From NCBI GenBank assembly GCA_039888615.1, contig JBDQQS010000005.1: a stretch of 64,000 bases of DNA; one strand, given 5' to 3'. A program made the position numbers and the translations under genes. Source of the DNA: Flavimaribacter sp039888615. Its GTDB lineage: Bacteria > Pseudomonadota > Alphaproteobacteria > Rhizobiales > Rhizobiaceae. Shown here piece after piece: positions 8,535-16,010 of this stretch. The notes under the pieces are model-generated. The model saw only the letters and a program-made list of their open reading frames with translations, did not search any database and had not been told where the DNA came from. Position 1 is the stretch's first letter. Each line of letters opens with the position of its first letter.

Positions 8535-10322
8535 TCAGGTCTCGACCTGGATCTCTTTAACATCGACCGAAACCCGCTTCGACACAAAAGCGGTCCAGGC
8601 GTCATATTGAAACAGAAATATTCGACCGTTCAGTTGATCGATAAAATGTGATCGTTTCAGGCGGTCCATAACCGGTCCCTTGACCTCGGAGAGATGCAGG
8701 CCGATTTCCATTTCACCCAGGCGGTGATTGATGGATTCAAGGCTTTCGAGAGCCGAATAGTCCACCTCGTTGACGGCGGAAAACATCAGCACGACGTTAC
8801 GGAGCCCTTTGCTGTCAATGATGCGTTTTTCAATCATTTCCTCGAGGAAACGGGCGTTCACGAAATACAGGCTTTCATCCACGCGAAGTGTAAGGAGGGT
8901 CGGATCGGTTTTGACCTTATGGCGCAGCACGTTGCGGAAATGCTGGGTTCCGGGAACGAGGCCCACCTCGGCCACATGCGGACGCGATGTCTTGTAGAGT
9001 TGAAGGAGAACCGAAATCGCAACGCCAGCCGCGACTCCCAGTTCCACTCCCAGTCCCAATGTGAGCACGATCGTTGCTGCGACCGCCGTGAAATCCGCGC
9101 GCGAATAATTCCAGGTCTTTTTCAGGATGGAAAGGTCCACGAGACCAAGGACCGCGACGATGATCGTGGCTGCAAGCGTTGCGTTCGGAAGGTAGTAAAC
9201 CAAAGGCGTCAGCGCTATCGCGGCGATAGTGAGGCCGACGGCCGTGAACGCGCCTGCCGCGGGCGTTTCCGCTCCCGCGTCGAAATTGACGACCGACCGG
9301 GCGAACCCGCCGGTAACCGGGTAGCCTCCGGAAAATGCAGCGCCGAGGTTGGCGGCGCCGAGGCCGATCAGTTCCTGGTCCGGATTGACCCTTTGACGTT
9401 TCTTCGCGGCCAGGGTCTGTGCGACCGAGACGCTTTCGACAAAGCCGATGATTGAGATGAGGATCGCAGGCGCGAGCAGCGCTTCCAGCAGAGCAGGCGA
9501 GAAATCCGGCAGAGTGAGCGGCGGCAGGCTTTGAGGGACCTCGCCAACAATCTTTACGCCCCGATCGGCCAAATCGAACCCCCAGACGGCGAGGGTCGTC
9601 GCCACAACGGCGGCGACCGGACCGGCCTTCGTGAAGATATCCGCGAGCAGTTCCGGCGCCCCGAGTCTTTTGAGCGTTGATTTGAGGTTTCTGCGAATCC
9701 AGAACAGGAAGCCGGTCGCCAGCACGCCTATTGCGAGCGTGATGCTGTTGGACTGACAAAGATGCGCGACGATGGAGCCCAGCATTTCAGGCAGCGTGCG
9801 CCCATCGGCGCTGACGCCAAGGATGTGTTTCAACTGGCTCGTCGCAATCAGAATGCTCGAAGCGGTAATGAAGCCGGCGATGACAGGGTGACTAAGAAAA
9901 TTGGCCAGGAAACCCAGCCGGAACATGCCGAGCAACAAGAGAAAGGCGCCCGAAAGAAAGGCAAGGGTAAGCGCGGCCGCAGCGTAACCCGCCGTACCCT
10001 GTTCCGCCACTTGTCCGATCGCCGATGCGGTCAGGAGAGAAACGACGGCGACCGGTCCGACAGCCAGCGCGCGGCTTGTGCCAAAAACCGCATACAGCAT
10101 GATGGGAACAATCGAGGCGTAGATGCCCGCCTCTGGTGGTAGGCCGGCCAGCATCGCATAGGCGAGCGATTGCGGGATCAGCATGATCGTCACGATGACA
10201 GCCGCGATCAAGTCGTTGGAAAATGTCTTCCTGTTATAGGCTCGCGCCCAATCGAATACGGGGACAAAGCGGCTGAGTTGATCGATCATTCTGTCGTCCG
10301 AGATAAGAAAGGGAGGGAGCAT
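8535..10322 (-). CDS. SulP-family anion permease with STAS domain
   Basis: A 595-residue inner-membrane transporter (584 if translation begins at the second ATG, 10289; neither start has a strong ribosome site). It starts like SulP proteins (FSNDLIAAVIVTIMLIPQSLAYAMLAGLPPE...), has about 10-12 hydrophobic segments over residues ~30-440, and ends in a cytoplasmic STAS domain (~460-580) with the LMFSAVNEVDYSALESL segment. The family carries sulfate, other oxyanions or bicarbonate. As the last gene of a sulfide/sulfane-sulfur operon it may export or import sulfate, sulfite or thiosulfate (inference). It lies 67 bp behind the SQR fusion in the same orientation. Confidence 0.9.
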   Translation of the reverse strand: MLPPFLISDDRMIDQLSRFVPVFDWARAYNRKTFSNDLIAAVIVTIMLIPQSLAYAMLAGLPPEAGIYASIVPIMLYAVFGTSRALAVGPVAVVSLLTASAIGQVAEQGTAGYAAAALTLAFLSGAFLLLLGMFRLGFLANFLSHPVIAGFITASSILIATSQLKHILGVSADGRTLPEMLGSIVAHLCQSNSITLAIGVLATGFLFWIRRNLKSTLKRLGAPELLADIFTKAGPVAAVVATTLAVWGFDLADRGVKIVGEVPQSLPPLTLPDFSPALLEALLAPAILISIIGFVESVSVAQTLAAKKRQRVNPDQELIGLGAANLGAAFSGGYPVTGGFARSVVNFDAGAETPAAGAFTAVGLTIAAIALTPLVYYLPNATLAATIIVAVLGLVDLSILKKTWNYSRADFTAVAATIVLTLGLGVELGVAAGVAISVLLQLYKTSRPHVAEVGLVPGTQHFRNVLRHKVKTDPTLLTLRVDESLYFVNARFLEEMIEKRIIDSKGLRNVVLMFSAVNEVDYSALESLESINHRLGEMEIGLHLSEVKGPVMDRLKRSHFIDQLNGRIFLFQYDAWTAFVSKRVSVDVKEIQVET

Positions 10323-10389
10323 TTCGGATCCGCCCGCAAGGCGTTGCGCAGATTAAAGAAAGCTGCGCTGTGTTGTTGCGCCGTGTAGG

Positions 10390-12069
10390 CTACTCGGCGG
10401 CGACTTCCAGTTTCTCCGGCTTCGCTATCCATTCCCGACCTCTGAGCATCGCTTTCCAATAGATCGGCGGAAGCATTTTCTCCTTGAGGAACCAGGCGGC
10501 GCGCGATGGTTTCGTGCCGTCGATCAGATAGGACGGAAAGCTCGGCTTCAGCGCCCCGCCATAGCCGAATTCGGCCAAAACGATCTTGCCGCGCTCAACG
10601 GTCAACGGGCACGATCCATAGCCGTCATACTGTGCAACGGCGGAACGTCCTGCAATATCAGCGACAATATTGTCCGCTACGGTTGGCGCTTGCTTGCGCG
10701 CAGCGGCGGCTGTCTTGGCGTTCGGCGCATTCATGACATCACCAAGGGACCATATATTGTCGTAAGACCTGTGCCGAAGGGTCGCCTGGTCCACATCGAT
10801 CCATCCCGCTGCGTCGGCCAATGGCGACACGCGAATGAAATCCGGAGCGGTCTGTGGCGGACAGACATGCATCATGTCGAACTCGACGGTGACGTTGCGA
10901 GGCTCCTTGTCAGGCTCAGTTACCGTGAAGGTCGCCTTCTTCGCCGGTCCATCCACCGCCACAGGATTGTGAAAGAAGTTCAAGGTAGCATCGTATTTCT
11001 TGATGTACTTCATCAGCGCAAGAACATACTCCTTCACGCCAAACAGGACGCCGCCTGCATTCATGAACTGAATATCGATATCGCCCAGCACGCCGCGACG
11101 AAACCACGCGTCGCCGGACAAATAAAGCGCCTTTTGCGGCGCGCCGGCGCATTTGATCGGCATGGGCGGTTGGGTGAACAGCGCCCGACCCTTGTCCATT
11201 CCTTTTACAAGCCGCCAGGCATAGGGAGCCAGATCGTAGCGGTAATTCGAGGTCACGCCGTTGCGGCCGAGCGTCTCGACCAGTCCATCGATCTTGTCCC
11301 AATCGAGCTTCAGCCCCGGACAAACGATAAGCCGATCATATTTTACGACACGGCACCCATCGAGGATGACGGCGTTGTTTTTCGGTTCGAAGGCGGCGAC
11401 CGCGGATTTGACCCAGTAAACGCCCTTCGGGATTAGGCCGCCCATGGTCTTTGCCGTGATTTTTGCGTCAAAGACGCCGCCGCCCACCATGGTCCAGCCG
11501 GGCTGGTAATAATGGATGTCCGCCGGATCGATGACCGCAATCTCGAGATCGGGTTTGCGCGATTTGAGGCTGGCCGCGACGGCAATGCCCCCTGCGCCTG
11601 CGCCAACCACCACGATTTCGTAATGTGCGTCGCCGGTGTCGGTCGGGGTTTTTCCGCCATTGGCTATCCGGCGGGCGACTCCGTTCATGTCGTACCCGGC
11701 GGCCTTTGTCGCTGCGAGAATTTCAGAAATCGGACGCTTCGCAGATTCATGGAGCGACCAGAGAGTTGCGGAGCGCGTGCCGGTTCGGCAATAGGCCAGA
11801 ACCGGACGTTGCAGTTCATCCAGCGCCTCGCCGAAATGCACAACGTCCTCGTCTTTTACGACGCCGCTTTGAACGGGCGCATAGCGGGCTTCCAGGCCGT
11901 GCGCTTTCGCGGCGTTTTCTATTTCCTCGAACGTCGGTTGGTCGGCGCCCTCGCCGTCGGGGCGATTGCATATGATCGCGCCGAAGCCTGCCGCCTTAAT
12001 CACAGCCATATCCTCTGCGGTAATCTGCGGGCTGACTGAAAATTTGGATGATACTTGCTTCAGTTCCAT
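10390..12069 (-). CDS. DUF442 phosphatase-like domain fused to sulfide:quinone oxidoreductase-type flavoprotein
   Basis: A 559-residue fusion. Residues 1-~115 are the DUF442/TIGR01244 domain (BLH phosphatase), with the Cys-Arg loop AYCRTGTRS at C94-R99; the family is seen with beta-lactamase-hydrolase-like proteins. From residue ~150 an FAD-binding Rossmann fold (EIVVVGAGAGGIAVAASL) begins a sulfide:quinone oxidoreductase-like protein; candidate redox cysteines lie in PIKCAGAPQKALYL and MHVCPPQTAP. SQR oxidises sulfide at the membrane, passes electrons to quinone and yields persulfide or polysulfide. The DUF442 part may handle the sulfane-sulfur product through its Cys (inference). It lies downstream of the BLH dioxygenase-like gene, which would consume persulfide. 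Confidence 0.9.
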   Translation of the reverse strand: MELKQVSSKFSVSPQITAEDMAVIKAAGFGAIICNRPDGEGADQPTFEEIENAAKAHGLEARYAPVQSGVVKDEDVVHFGEALDELQRPVLAYCRTGTRSATLWSLHESAKRPISEILAATKAAGYDMNGVARRIANGGKTPTDTGDAHYEIVVVGAGAGGIAVAASLKSRKPDLEIAVIDPADIHYYQPGWTMVGGGVFDAKITAKTMGGLIPKGVYWVKSAVAAFEPKNNAVILDGCRVVKYDRLIVCPGLKLDWDKIDGLVETLGRNGVTSNYRYDLAPYAWRLVKGMDKGRALFTQPPMPIKCAGAPQKALYLSGDAWFRRGVLGDIDIQFMNAGGVLFGVKEYVLALMKYIKKYDATLNFFHNPVAVDGPAKKATFTVTEPDKEPRNVTVEFDMMHVCPPQTAPDFIRVSPLADAAGWIDVDQATLRHRSYDNIWSLGDVMNAPNAKTAAAARKQAPTVADNIVADIAGRSAVAQYDGYGSCPLTVERGKIVLAEFGYGGALKPSFPSYLIDGTKPSRAAWFLKEKMLPPIYWKAMLRGREWIAKPEKLEVAAE

Positions 12070-12130
12070 GAATTGCTCCTCCCCTGTGTCACGTTCGCAT
12101 CGGCGCTGGTCTGAGCGATCGCGAAAGTGC

Positions 12131-12159
12131 CCCGGATCCGGAAGTCGTCCGGATCCGGG
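12131..12159 (-). other. Perfect 11-bp hairpin between BLH and SQR fusion genes
   Basis: Arms CCCGGATCCGG (12131-12141) and CCGGATCCGGG (12149-12159) with a 7-base loop, in the 99-bp gap of the operon. No T-run follows, so it looks more like an RNA processing/stability element or a partial terminator than a full rho-independent stop. Confidence 0.6.
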
Positions 12160-12168
12160 AACCCAAAT

Positions 12169-13116
12169 CTATTCGGCAGCGGCCATATCGTCTTCGGAGC
12201 CGAACGTTTTTGCGAGTTTCGAGGGAAAGCGGTTAATCGGCACGCTCAAAACCGCGCGGCCTTTTGCATCTTTTTCCGGAAGTCGACCGCCGCGGATATT
12301 CACCTGGAGGGCGTAGAGCATTCGGTCCGGTAACGCCAAGGTCGCATCGCGCGCATCGCGGGTCTTGATATACTCCTCGCGGCTTACGCCATCCTTCACA
12401 TGTATGTTTGAGGCCTTGTGTTCTGCGACGGTGGCCATGCATGCTTCTTCACGCCTGCCCTTGCAGTAGTCGTGGCCGACGAAAATCCGGCTGTCTCCCG
12501 GATTGGCCAGAATCGCCTGCAGCGTTTCCCACATTTCAGCGGAAGAGCCGCCTGGAAAATCACAACGCGACGTCCCGCTGTCAGGCATCATGAACGTATC
12601 ATGCGCGAAAACCGCGTCGCCCATCGTGTAGGTGACCGAGGCCAGCGTGTGACCCGTTGAGAGCGTGATATCAATCTTGCAATTGCCAACTGTGATGCTG
12701 TCGCCCGGCTCGAAAAGCTGGTCCCAGTACTCGGGATGGCCCTTCAAACCATCATCTGCATACATATCCGACCAGATTTCCTGGACCTTCAACACCCGTT
12801 TTCCGATCGCTTGCCTGGGCGAGTTGCCCAGCTTTCCTTTGATATAGTTGGCGGATGAAAAGTGATCGGCGTGGGGATGCGTGTCGAGAACCCATTCCAC
12901 GGTCAGATTTTCATTGGCGATATACGCCAGAATTTCGTCCGCGCTATAGGTCCAGGTCGCGCCTGCCGCGGGATCGAAATCAAGCACGGGATCGATGATC
13001 ACGGCTTTGCGCGTCTGCGGACACCAGGCCACGTATTGCCATGATCCGCTGGCGCTTTCATAAAAGGCGGCGACATTCGGGCTGCCGGGATTGGAGGATG
13101 CCGGGTGGAATTGCAT
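12169..13116 (-). CDS. blh: MBL-fold persulfide dioxygenase-like hydrolase (BLH)
   Basis: A 315-residue metallo-beta-lactamase fold protein with the metal site THPHADHFS near residue 75. Its length and N-terminus (VAAFYESASGSWQYVAWCP) match the beta-lactamase-hydrolase-like (BLH) group related to ETHE1. Members are persulfide dioxygenases that oxidise glutathione persulfide to sulfite and protect against sulfide in Agrobacterium and Xylella. The start at 13116 has AGAGGA upstream; the frame extends to 13200 but overlaps the preceding gene. It lies directly behind two YeeE-type genes and before the SQR fusion, the familiar order of rhizobial sulfur detoxification operons, although the regulator here is Crp/Fnr-type rather than ArsR-type BigR. 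Confidence 0.9.
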   Translation of the reverse strand: MQFHPASSNPGSPNVAAFYESASGSWQYVAWCPQTRKAVIIDPVLDFDPAAGATWTYSADEILAYIANENLTVEWVLDTHPHADHFSSANYIKGKLGNSPRQAIGKRVLKVQEIWSDMYADDGLKGHPEYWDQLFEPGDSITVGNCKIDITLSTGHTLASVTYTMGDAVFAHDTFMMPDSGTSRCDFPGGSSAEMWETLQAILANPGDSRIFVGHDYCKGRREEACMATVAEHKASNIHVKDGVSREEYIKTRDARDATLALPDRMLYALQVNIRGGRLPEKDAKGRAVLSVPINRFPSKLAKTFGSEDDMAAAE

Positions 13117-13147
13117 TTTCTGTTTCCTCTCTTTTTGACGAATAGAT

Positions 13148-13585
13148 TCACGCGGCCTTGGTTTCATTGCGCGCGCTGAATTTTGGCAGGAGCCTGGCAA
13201 GGAAGATCCCCGTCACAAGAGCAATTGTAAAGGCGAATACATCCCAACGGCCGGTTCCGAGGGCTGGCAGGGCGCCGCCCGGACAGAAACCCGAGATACC
13301 CCAGCCAATGCCGAAGACGGCCGAACCGCCGACAATTTTCGCATCGATATTGCGCGATCCCGGAAGATAGAAATGTGTTTCGAAGATAGGGGCGTTGCGT
13401 CCGAAGACCATTTTATATCCAACGAATGTCGTTACGAGCGCTCCGCCCATAACGAGGATCAGCGACGGATCCCAATGACCCGCAATATCAAAAAAATTAA
13501 GCACTTTTGCGGGGTTCGCCATTCCGGAGATTGAAATTCCGACGCCGAAGACGACGCCGATCAGGTAGGTTGCGATCAGTTTCAT
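13148..13585 (-). CDS. YeeE/YedE-type sulfur transport half-protein (second)
   Basis: A 145-residue integral membrane protein with about four hydrophobic segments and the family motif GWGISGFCPGGALPALGTG, whose Cys is characteristic of YeeE/YedE (DUF395/DUF6691) proteins. In this family the Cys-containing re-entrant helices pass thiosulfate or sulfane sulfur across the inner membrane. It is encoded as two half-size proteins; this is the partner of the gene ending at 13590, four bases upstream, so a heterodimer is likely. Position in the operon suggests movement of sulfane sulfur towards the BLH enzyme. Confidence 0.88.
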   Translation of the reverse strand: MKLIATYLIGVVFGVGISISGMANPAKVLNFFDIAGHWDPSLILVMGGALVTTFVGYKMVFGRNAPIFETHFYLPGSRNIDAKIVGGSAVFGIGWGISGFCPGGALPALGTGRWDVFAFTIALVTGIFLARLLPKFSARNETKAA

Positions 13586-13589
13586 GGTT

Positions 13590-14024
13590 TCAGGCGCCGA
13601 TCATGTGGCGGATGATGAAGACGGTGGCGAAGGTGGAGGCCATGAACGTCAGCGTTGCAGCGATGGACCGTGGGCTGAGACGCGCCATCCCGCAGACGCC
13701 ATGCCCGGAGGTGCAGCCTGAGCCTAAAGTCACGCCAACCCCGACAATAAGGCCGCCGAAAACTAGAGTAGCGGTTGACATTGGCGTCTCGACAGCGGGC
13801 ATCTCACCGGAAACCAGCCAGACGACCGCGGGACCTGTCATCATTCCGGCTAACAGAGTCGCGCGCCATGCAAAATCGGACGCAGACGACGGTTGAAACA
13901 ATCCGGCGAGAATTCCTGTAGCGCCCATAATCCGACCAATGAACAACATCAGCATGATGGAGGCGATTCCGATGAGTACGCCGCCTGCCAGCGACGCCCA
14001 TGGCGTGAATGCGGTTTCGATCAT
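13590..14024 (-). CDS. YeeE/YedE-type sulfur transport half-protein (first)
   Basis: A 144-residue membrane protein with four hydrophobic stretches and the motif TLGSGCTSGHGVCGMARLS, the Cys-Gly-rich signature of the YeeE family. The start ATG at 14024 overlaps the stop of the DUF2892 gene (ATGA) and has CAGGA upstream, so the two are translationally coupled; the frame is open further upstream to 14072. It should pair with the following half-protein to make one sulfur permease. Confidence 0.88.
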   Translation of the reverse strand: MIETAFTPWASLAGGVLIGIASIMLMLFIGRIMGATGILAGLFQPSSASDFAWRATLLAGMMTGPAVVWLVSGEMPAVETPMSTATLVFGGLIVGVGVTLGSGCTSGHGVCGMARLSPRSIAATLTFMASTFATVFIIRHMIGA

Positions 14025-14233
14025 TTGGCGGTCCTGCAGGTGCTCAGGCCAATGACCCGGTATAGCGGACAAAAGCCCGCCAGCGCCGTGACCACGAAAA
14101 CGATGGCGATGATCACAGCGAGCCAGAACAGGACGCCCGAAAATGGCGACGCCGCGCCGAATGCGCCAAAAAGCAGAGCCGCTACTATGACCAGACGCAA
14201 TACGCGGTCAATTTTTCCCATATTTGTGGACAT
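14021..14233 (-). CDS. DUF2892 small membrane protein (YgaP-type transmembrane domain)
   Basis: 70 residues with two hydrophobic segments and the DUF2892 pattern MGKIDRVLRLVIVAAL and TALAGFCPLYRVIGLSTC. In YgaP-like proteins this membrane domain is attached to a rhodanese; stand-alone copies recur in sulfide detoxification operons of rhizobia. Two cysteines near the C-terminus (C54, C66) could take part in sulfane-sulfur handling (inference). It is the first gene behind the Crp/Fnr gene, after a 105-bp gap that contains the candidate operator. Confidence 0.85.
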   Translation of the reverse strand: MSTNMGKIDRVLRLVIVAALLFGAFGAASPFSGVLFWLAVIIAIVFVVTALAGFCPLYRVIGLSTCRTAK

Positions 14234-14263
14234 GTCCTCACTCCGTCAAAAGCCAACACGCGA

Positions 14264-14305
14264 ATTATCGCACGGCGCGGCGTGTCCCGACGGTGACATA
14301 GTCAC
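14264..14305 (-). promoter_or_regulatory. Candidate Crp/Fnr-activated promoter of the sulfur operon
   Basis: GTGACATAGTCAC (14293-14305) is a perfect 5-bp dyad, GTGAC-N3-GTCAC. On the minus strand a -10-like hexamer GATAAT occupies 14269-14264 with no recognisable -35. The expected start point is near 14257, putting the dyad centre (14299) about 42 bp upstream, the classic class II activator position for Crp/Fnr proteins. The adjacent regulator gene makes it the obvious binder (inference). Confidence 0.6.
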
Positions 14306-14338
14306 AAAACGGATCGCGTAAACGAAAGCGGAGGCTGA

Positions 14339-15013
14339 TCAGCCCTGCCCGCCGGACGACTTGACCAGTCGCGCGAGGCCGGATCGTCCTGTCAGGCGCA
14401 CTTCGCCGCGGGACTGCTCGATCCATCCACGGCGCTGAAACTCAGACGATGTCCTGGAAACCACTTCCCGCGCCGTTCCGAGTTCGGTGGCGAGCACGGC
14501 GTGCGTGGCGTTAACAACATCATCCTGGTTCGCCAGTTCCAGCAGGCGTGAAGCCAGGCGCACATCCACGCGCTGGAACACGATGTCGTCGATGAGAGTA
14601 AAGAGGTCGGTTATCCGTCTGGAATACGCCGCGAAGACAAACTCTCGAAACGTCTTCGATTTGGCGACAAGTTCATCGAATGTCGTTCGCGGGATGGCGA
14701 CGGCTGATACGTCGGTCTCTGCTATCCCGTCCGCGGAGTAATCTTCATGAGCCAGCATGCAGGCGGTGGTCAGCACGCAGCTTTCTCCCGCATGCACCCG
14801 GTAAAGGAAAACTTCGCGCCCGGTATCCGATTTCTGTTGCACCCTGACTGTGCCTTCTAGCAGCAGCAGCAGATTGTCCGATGACTGGCCAGGCGCGAAG
14901 ATCTGGGTTCCAGCCCGAACCGAGACGATCTGGCTACCCGATTCGAGTTCCGCGCGAATGTCGGCCGACAGCCGGCTCAGCCCCTCAAAACTGTCGATCC
15001 ACGATTCTTTCAT
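14339..15013 (-). CDS. Crp/Fnr-family regulator of the sulfur operon
   Basis: A 224-residue protein with an N-terminal cyclic-nucleotide-binding-like cupin (VRAGTQIFAPGQSSDNLLLL... to ~125) and a C-terminal winged helix (ATELGTAREVVSRTSSEF near residues 168-185, the recognition helix). It lacks the N-terminal Cys cluster of FNR. Its only two cysteines, C79 and C85, lie together in GESCVLTTACML inside the effector domain, suggesting a thiol/persulfide switch rather than cAMP binding (inference). It heads a minus-strand gene series devoted to sulfide and sulfane sulfur, with a palindrome just downstream of its stop. Confidence 0.87.
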   Translation of the reverse strand: MKESWIDSFEGLSRLSADIRAELESGSQIVSVRAGTQIFAPGQSSDNLLLLLEGTVRVQQKSDTGREVFLYRVHAGESCVLTTACMLAHEDYSADGIAETDVSAVAIPRTTFDELVAKSKTFREFVFAAYSRRITDLFTLIDDIVFQRVDVRLASRLLELANQDDVVNATHAVLATELGTAREVVSRTSSEFQRRGWIEQSRGEVRLTGRSGLARLVKSSGGQG

Positions 15014-15147
15014 CTTCCCGCTTGCCTCCCGTTATCACGTGAGTACGGAAGGGCCTGATAAGGTTGCAACGATTCGCTTCTACCGTCATCCGGCTCCCGG
15101 CGGCAACAGAACTCAGGGGTGTCGCGCCTCGAACGCGCGCATGGATT

Positions 15148-15996
15148 TCAGATGAGCCGATATTGACGGGCCTTGTTGCGGAGGAAGGGCAGGCCACGAT
15201 CCATCACTTCCTCGAAGCTATTGGCCACCGGACGCCAGACGGACAGACCGTATGCCAGTTGCGGAGGCATGTTGATAAAGCTTTCCATCGCCATGCCACC
15301 CTTGTAACCGATCGCCGCCAGCGCGCCGAACACCGCGTCCCAGTCACAACATCCTTCTCCGGGCGTTCCACGGTCGCTTTCAGACAGGTGGATGTAACGA
15401 AGGTGGTCGCGGGCGTCGAGTATGCCGTTGGCAATCCCCTTTTCCTCGATATTCATATGATAGGTGTCGAGGTGGATGAAGATGTTGTCGGCGCCGATCC
15501 TCTCGATCATGTCGCGCGCCTGCCATGCAGTGTTTATCAGGTGATTCTCGTACCTGTTGACCGGTTCAATTCCGAAACCGATGCCGAGACGTCTGGCGTG
15601 TCCGGCGGCGGCCTCAAGCGCGCGCGCGACATTGTCATATTCTCGCTGTGTCGGAGGATGGCCGGTGCGTTCGCCGATACCGCCGAAGGTCACGCCGGAC
15701 AGTGCTTCAGCTCCCATCGCCTTGGCGGTGTCCATTGCATCCTTCAGATGCGCAATCGCGCCTTCAGGATTGACCGAGCACCAATTTTCCTGCGGCAAAC
15801 CGAGTGAGCATACGGCCCGCAAATCGTGCTTTTCCAGAAGCGCCCGCGTGTGCGCCGTGTCGACGACCGAAGTGTCCAGAAGCGCGATCTCGATGAAATC
15901 CATCCCGTAGCGTGCAGCCGCCGGAATGGTGACTTCGGCCCCGTCGCGGTCCCAGTGCATCGTCCACATGCTTGTGTGAACGCCCAAACCCTGCAT
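15148..15996 (-). CDS. Sugar phosphate isomerase/epimerase, ketose 3-epimerase-like
   Basis: A 282-residue TIM-barrel enzyme of the AP-endonuclease-2/D-tagatose 3-epimerase family. The catalytic metal ligands expected of this family are visible: Glu in GIEPVNRYE, Asp in HLDTYHMN, His in YIHLSE, Glu in MAMESF. Start at 15996 (GGGAGACGAAC upstream) is preferred over the ATG at 16011. D-tagatose 3-epimerase-like enzymes interconvert ketoses at C3, for example D-xylulose and D-ribulose. It is the last gene of the operon and follows a D-ribulokinase-like kinase, which would accept such a product. Confidence 0.85.
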   Translation of the reverse strand: MQGLGVHTSMWTMHWDRDGAEVTIPAAARYGMDFIEIALLDTSVVDTAHTRALLEKHDLRAVCSLGLPQENWCSVNPEGAIAHLKDAMDTAKAMGAEALSGVTFGGIGERTGHPPTQREYDNVARALEAAAGHARRLGIGFGIEPVNRYENHLINTAWQARDMIERIGADNIFIHLDTYHMNIEEKGIANGILDARDHLRYIHLSESDRGTPGEGCCDWDAVFGALAAIGYKGGMAMESFINMPPQLAYGLSVWRPVANSFEEVMDRGLPFLRNKARQYRLI

Positions 15997-16010
15997 GTTC
16001 GTCTCCCGCA

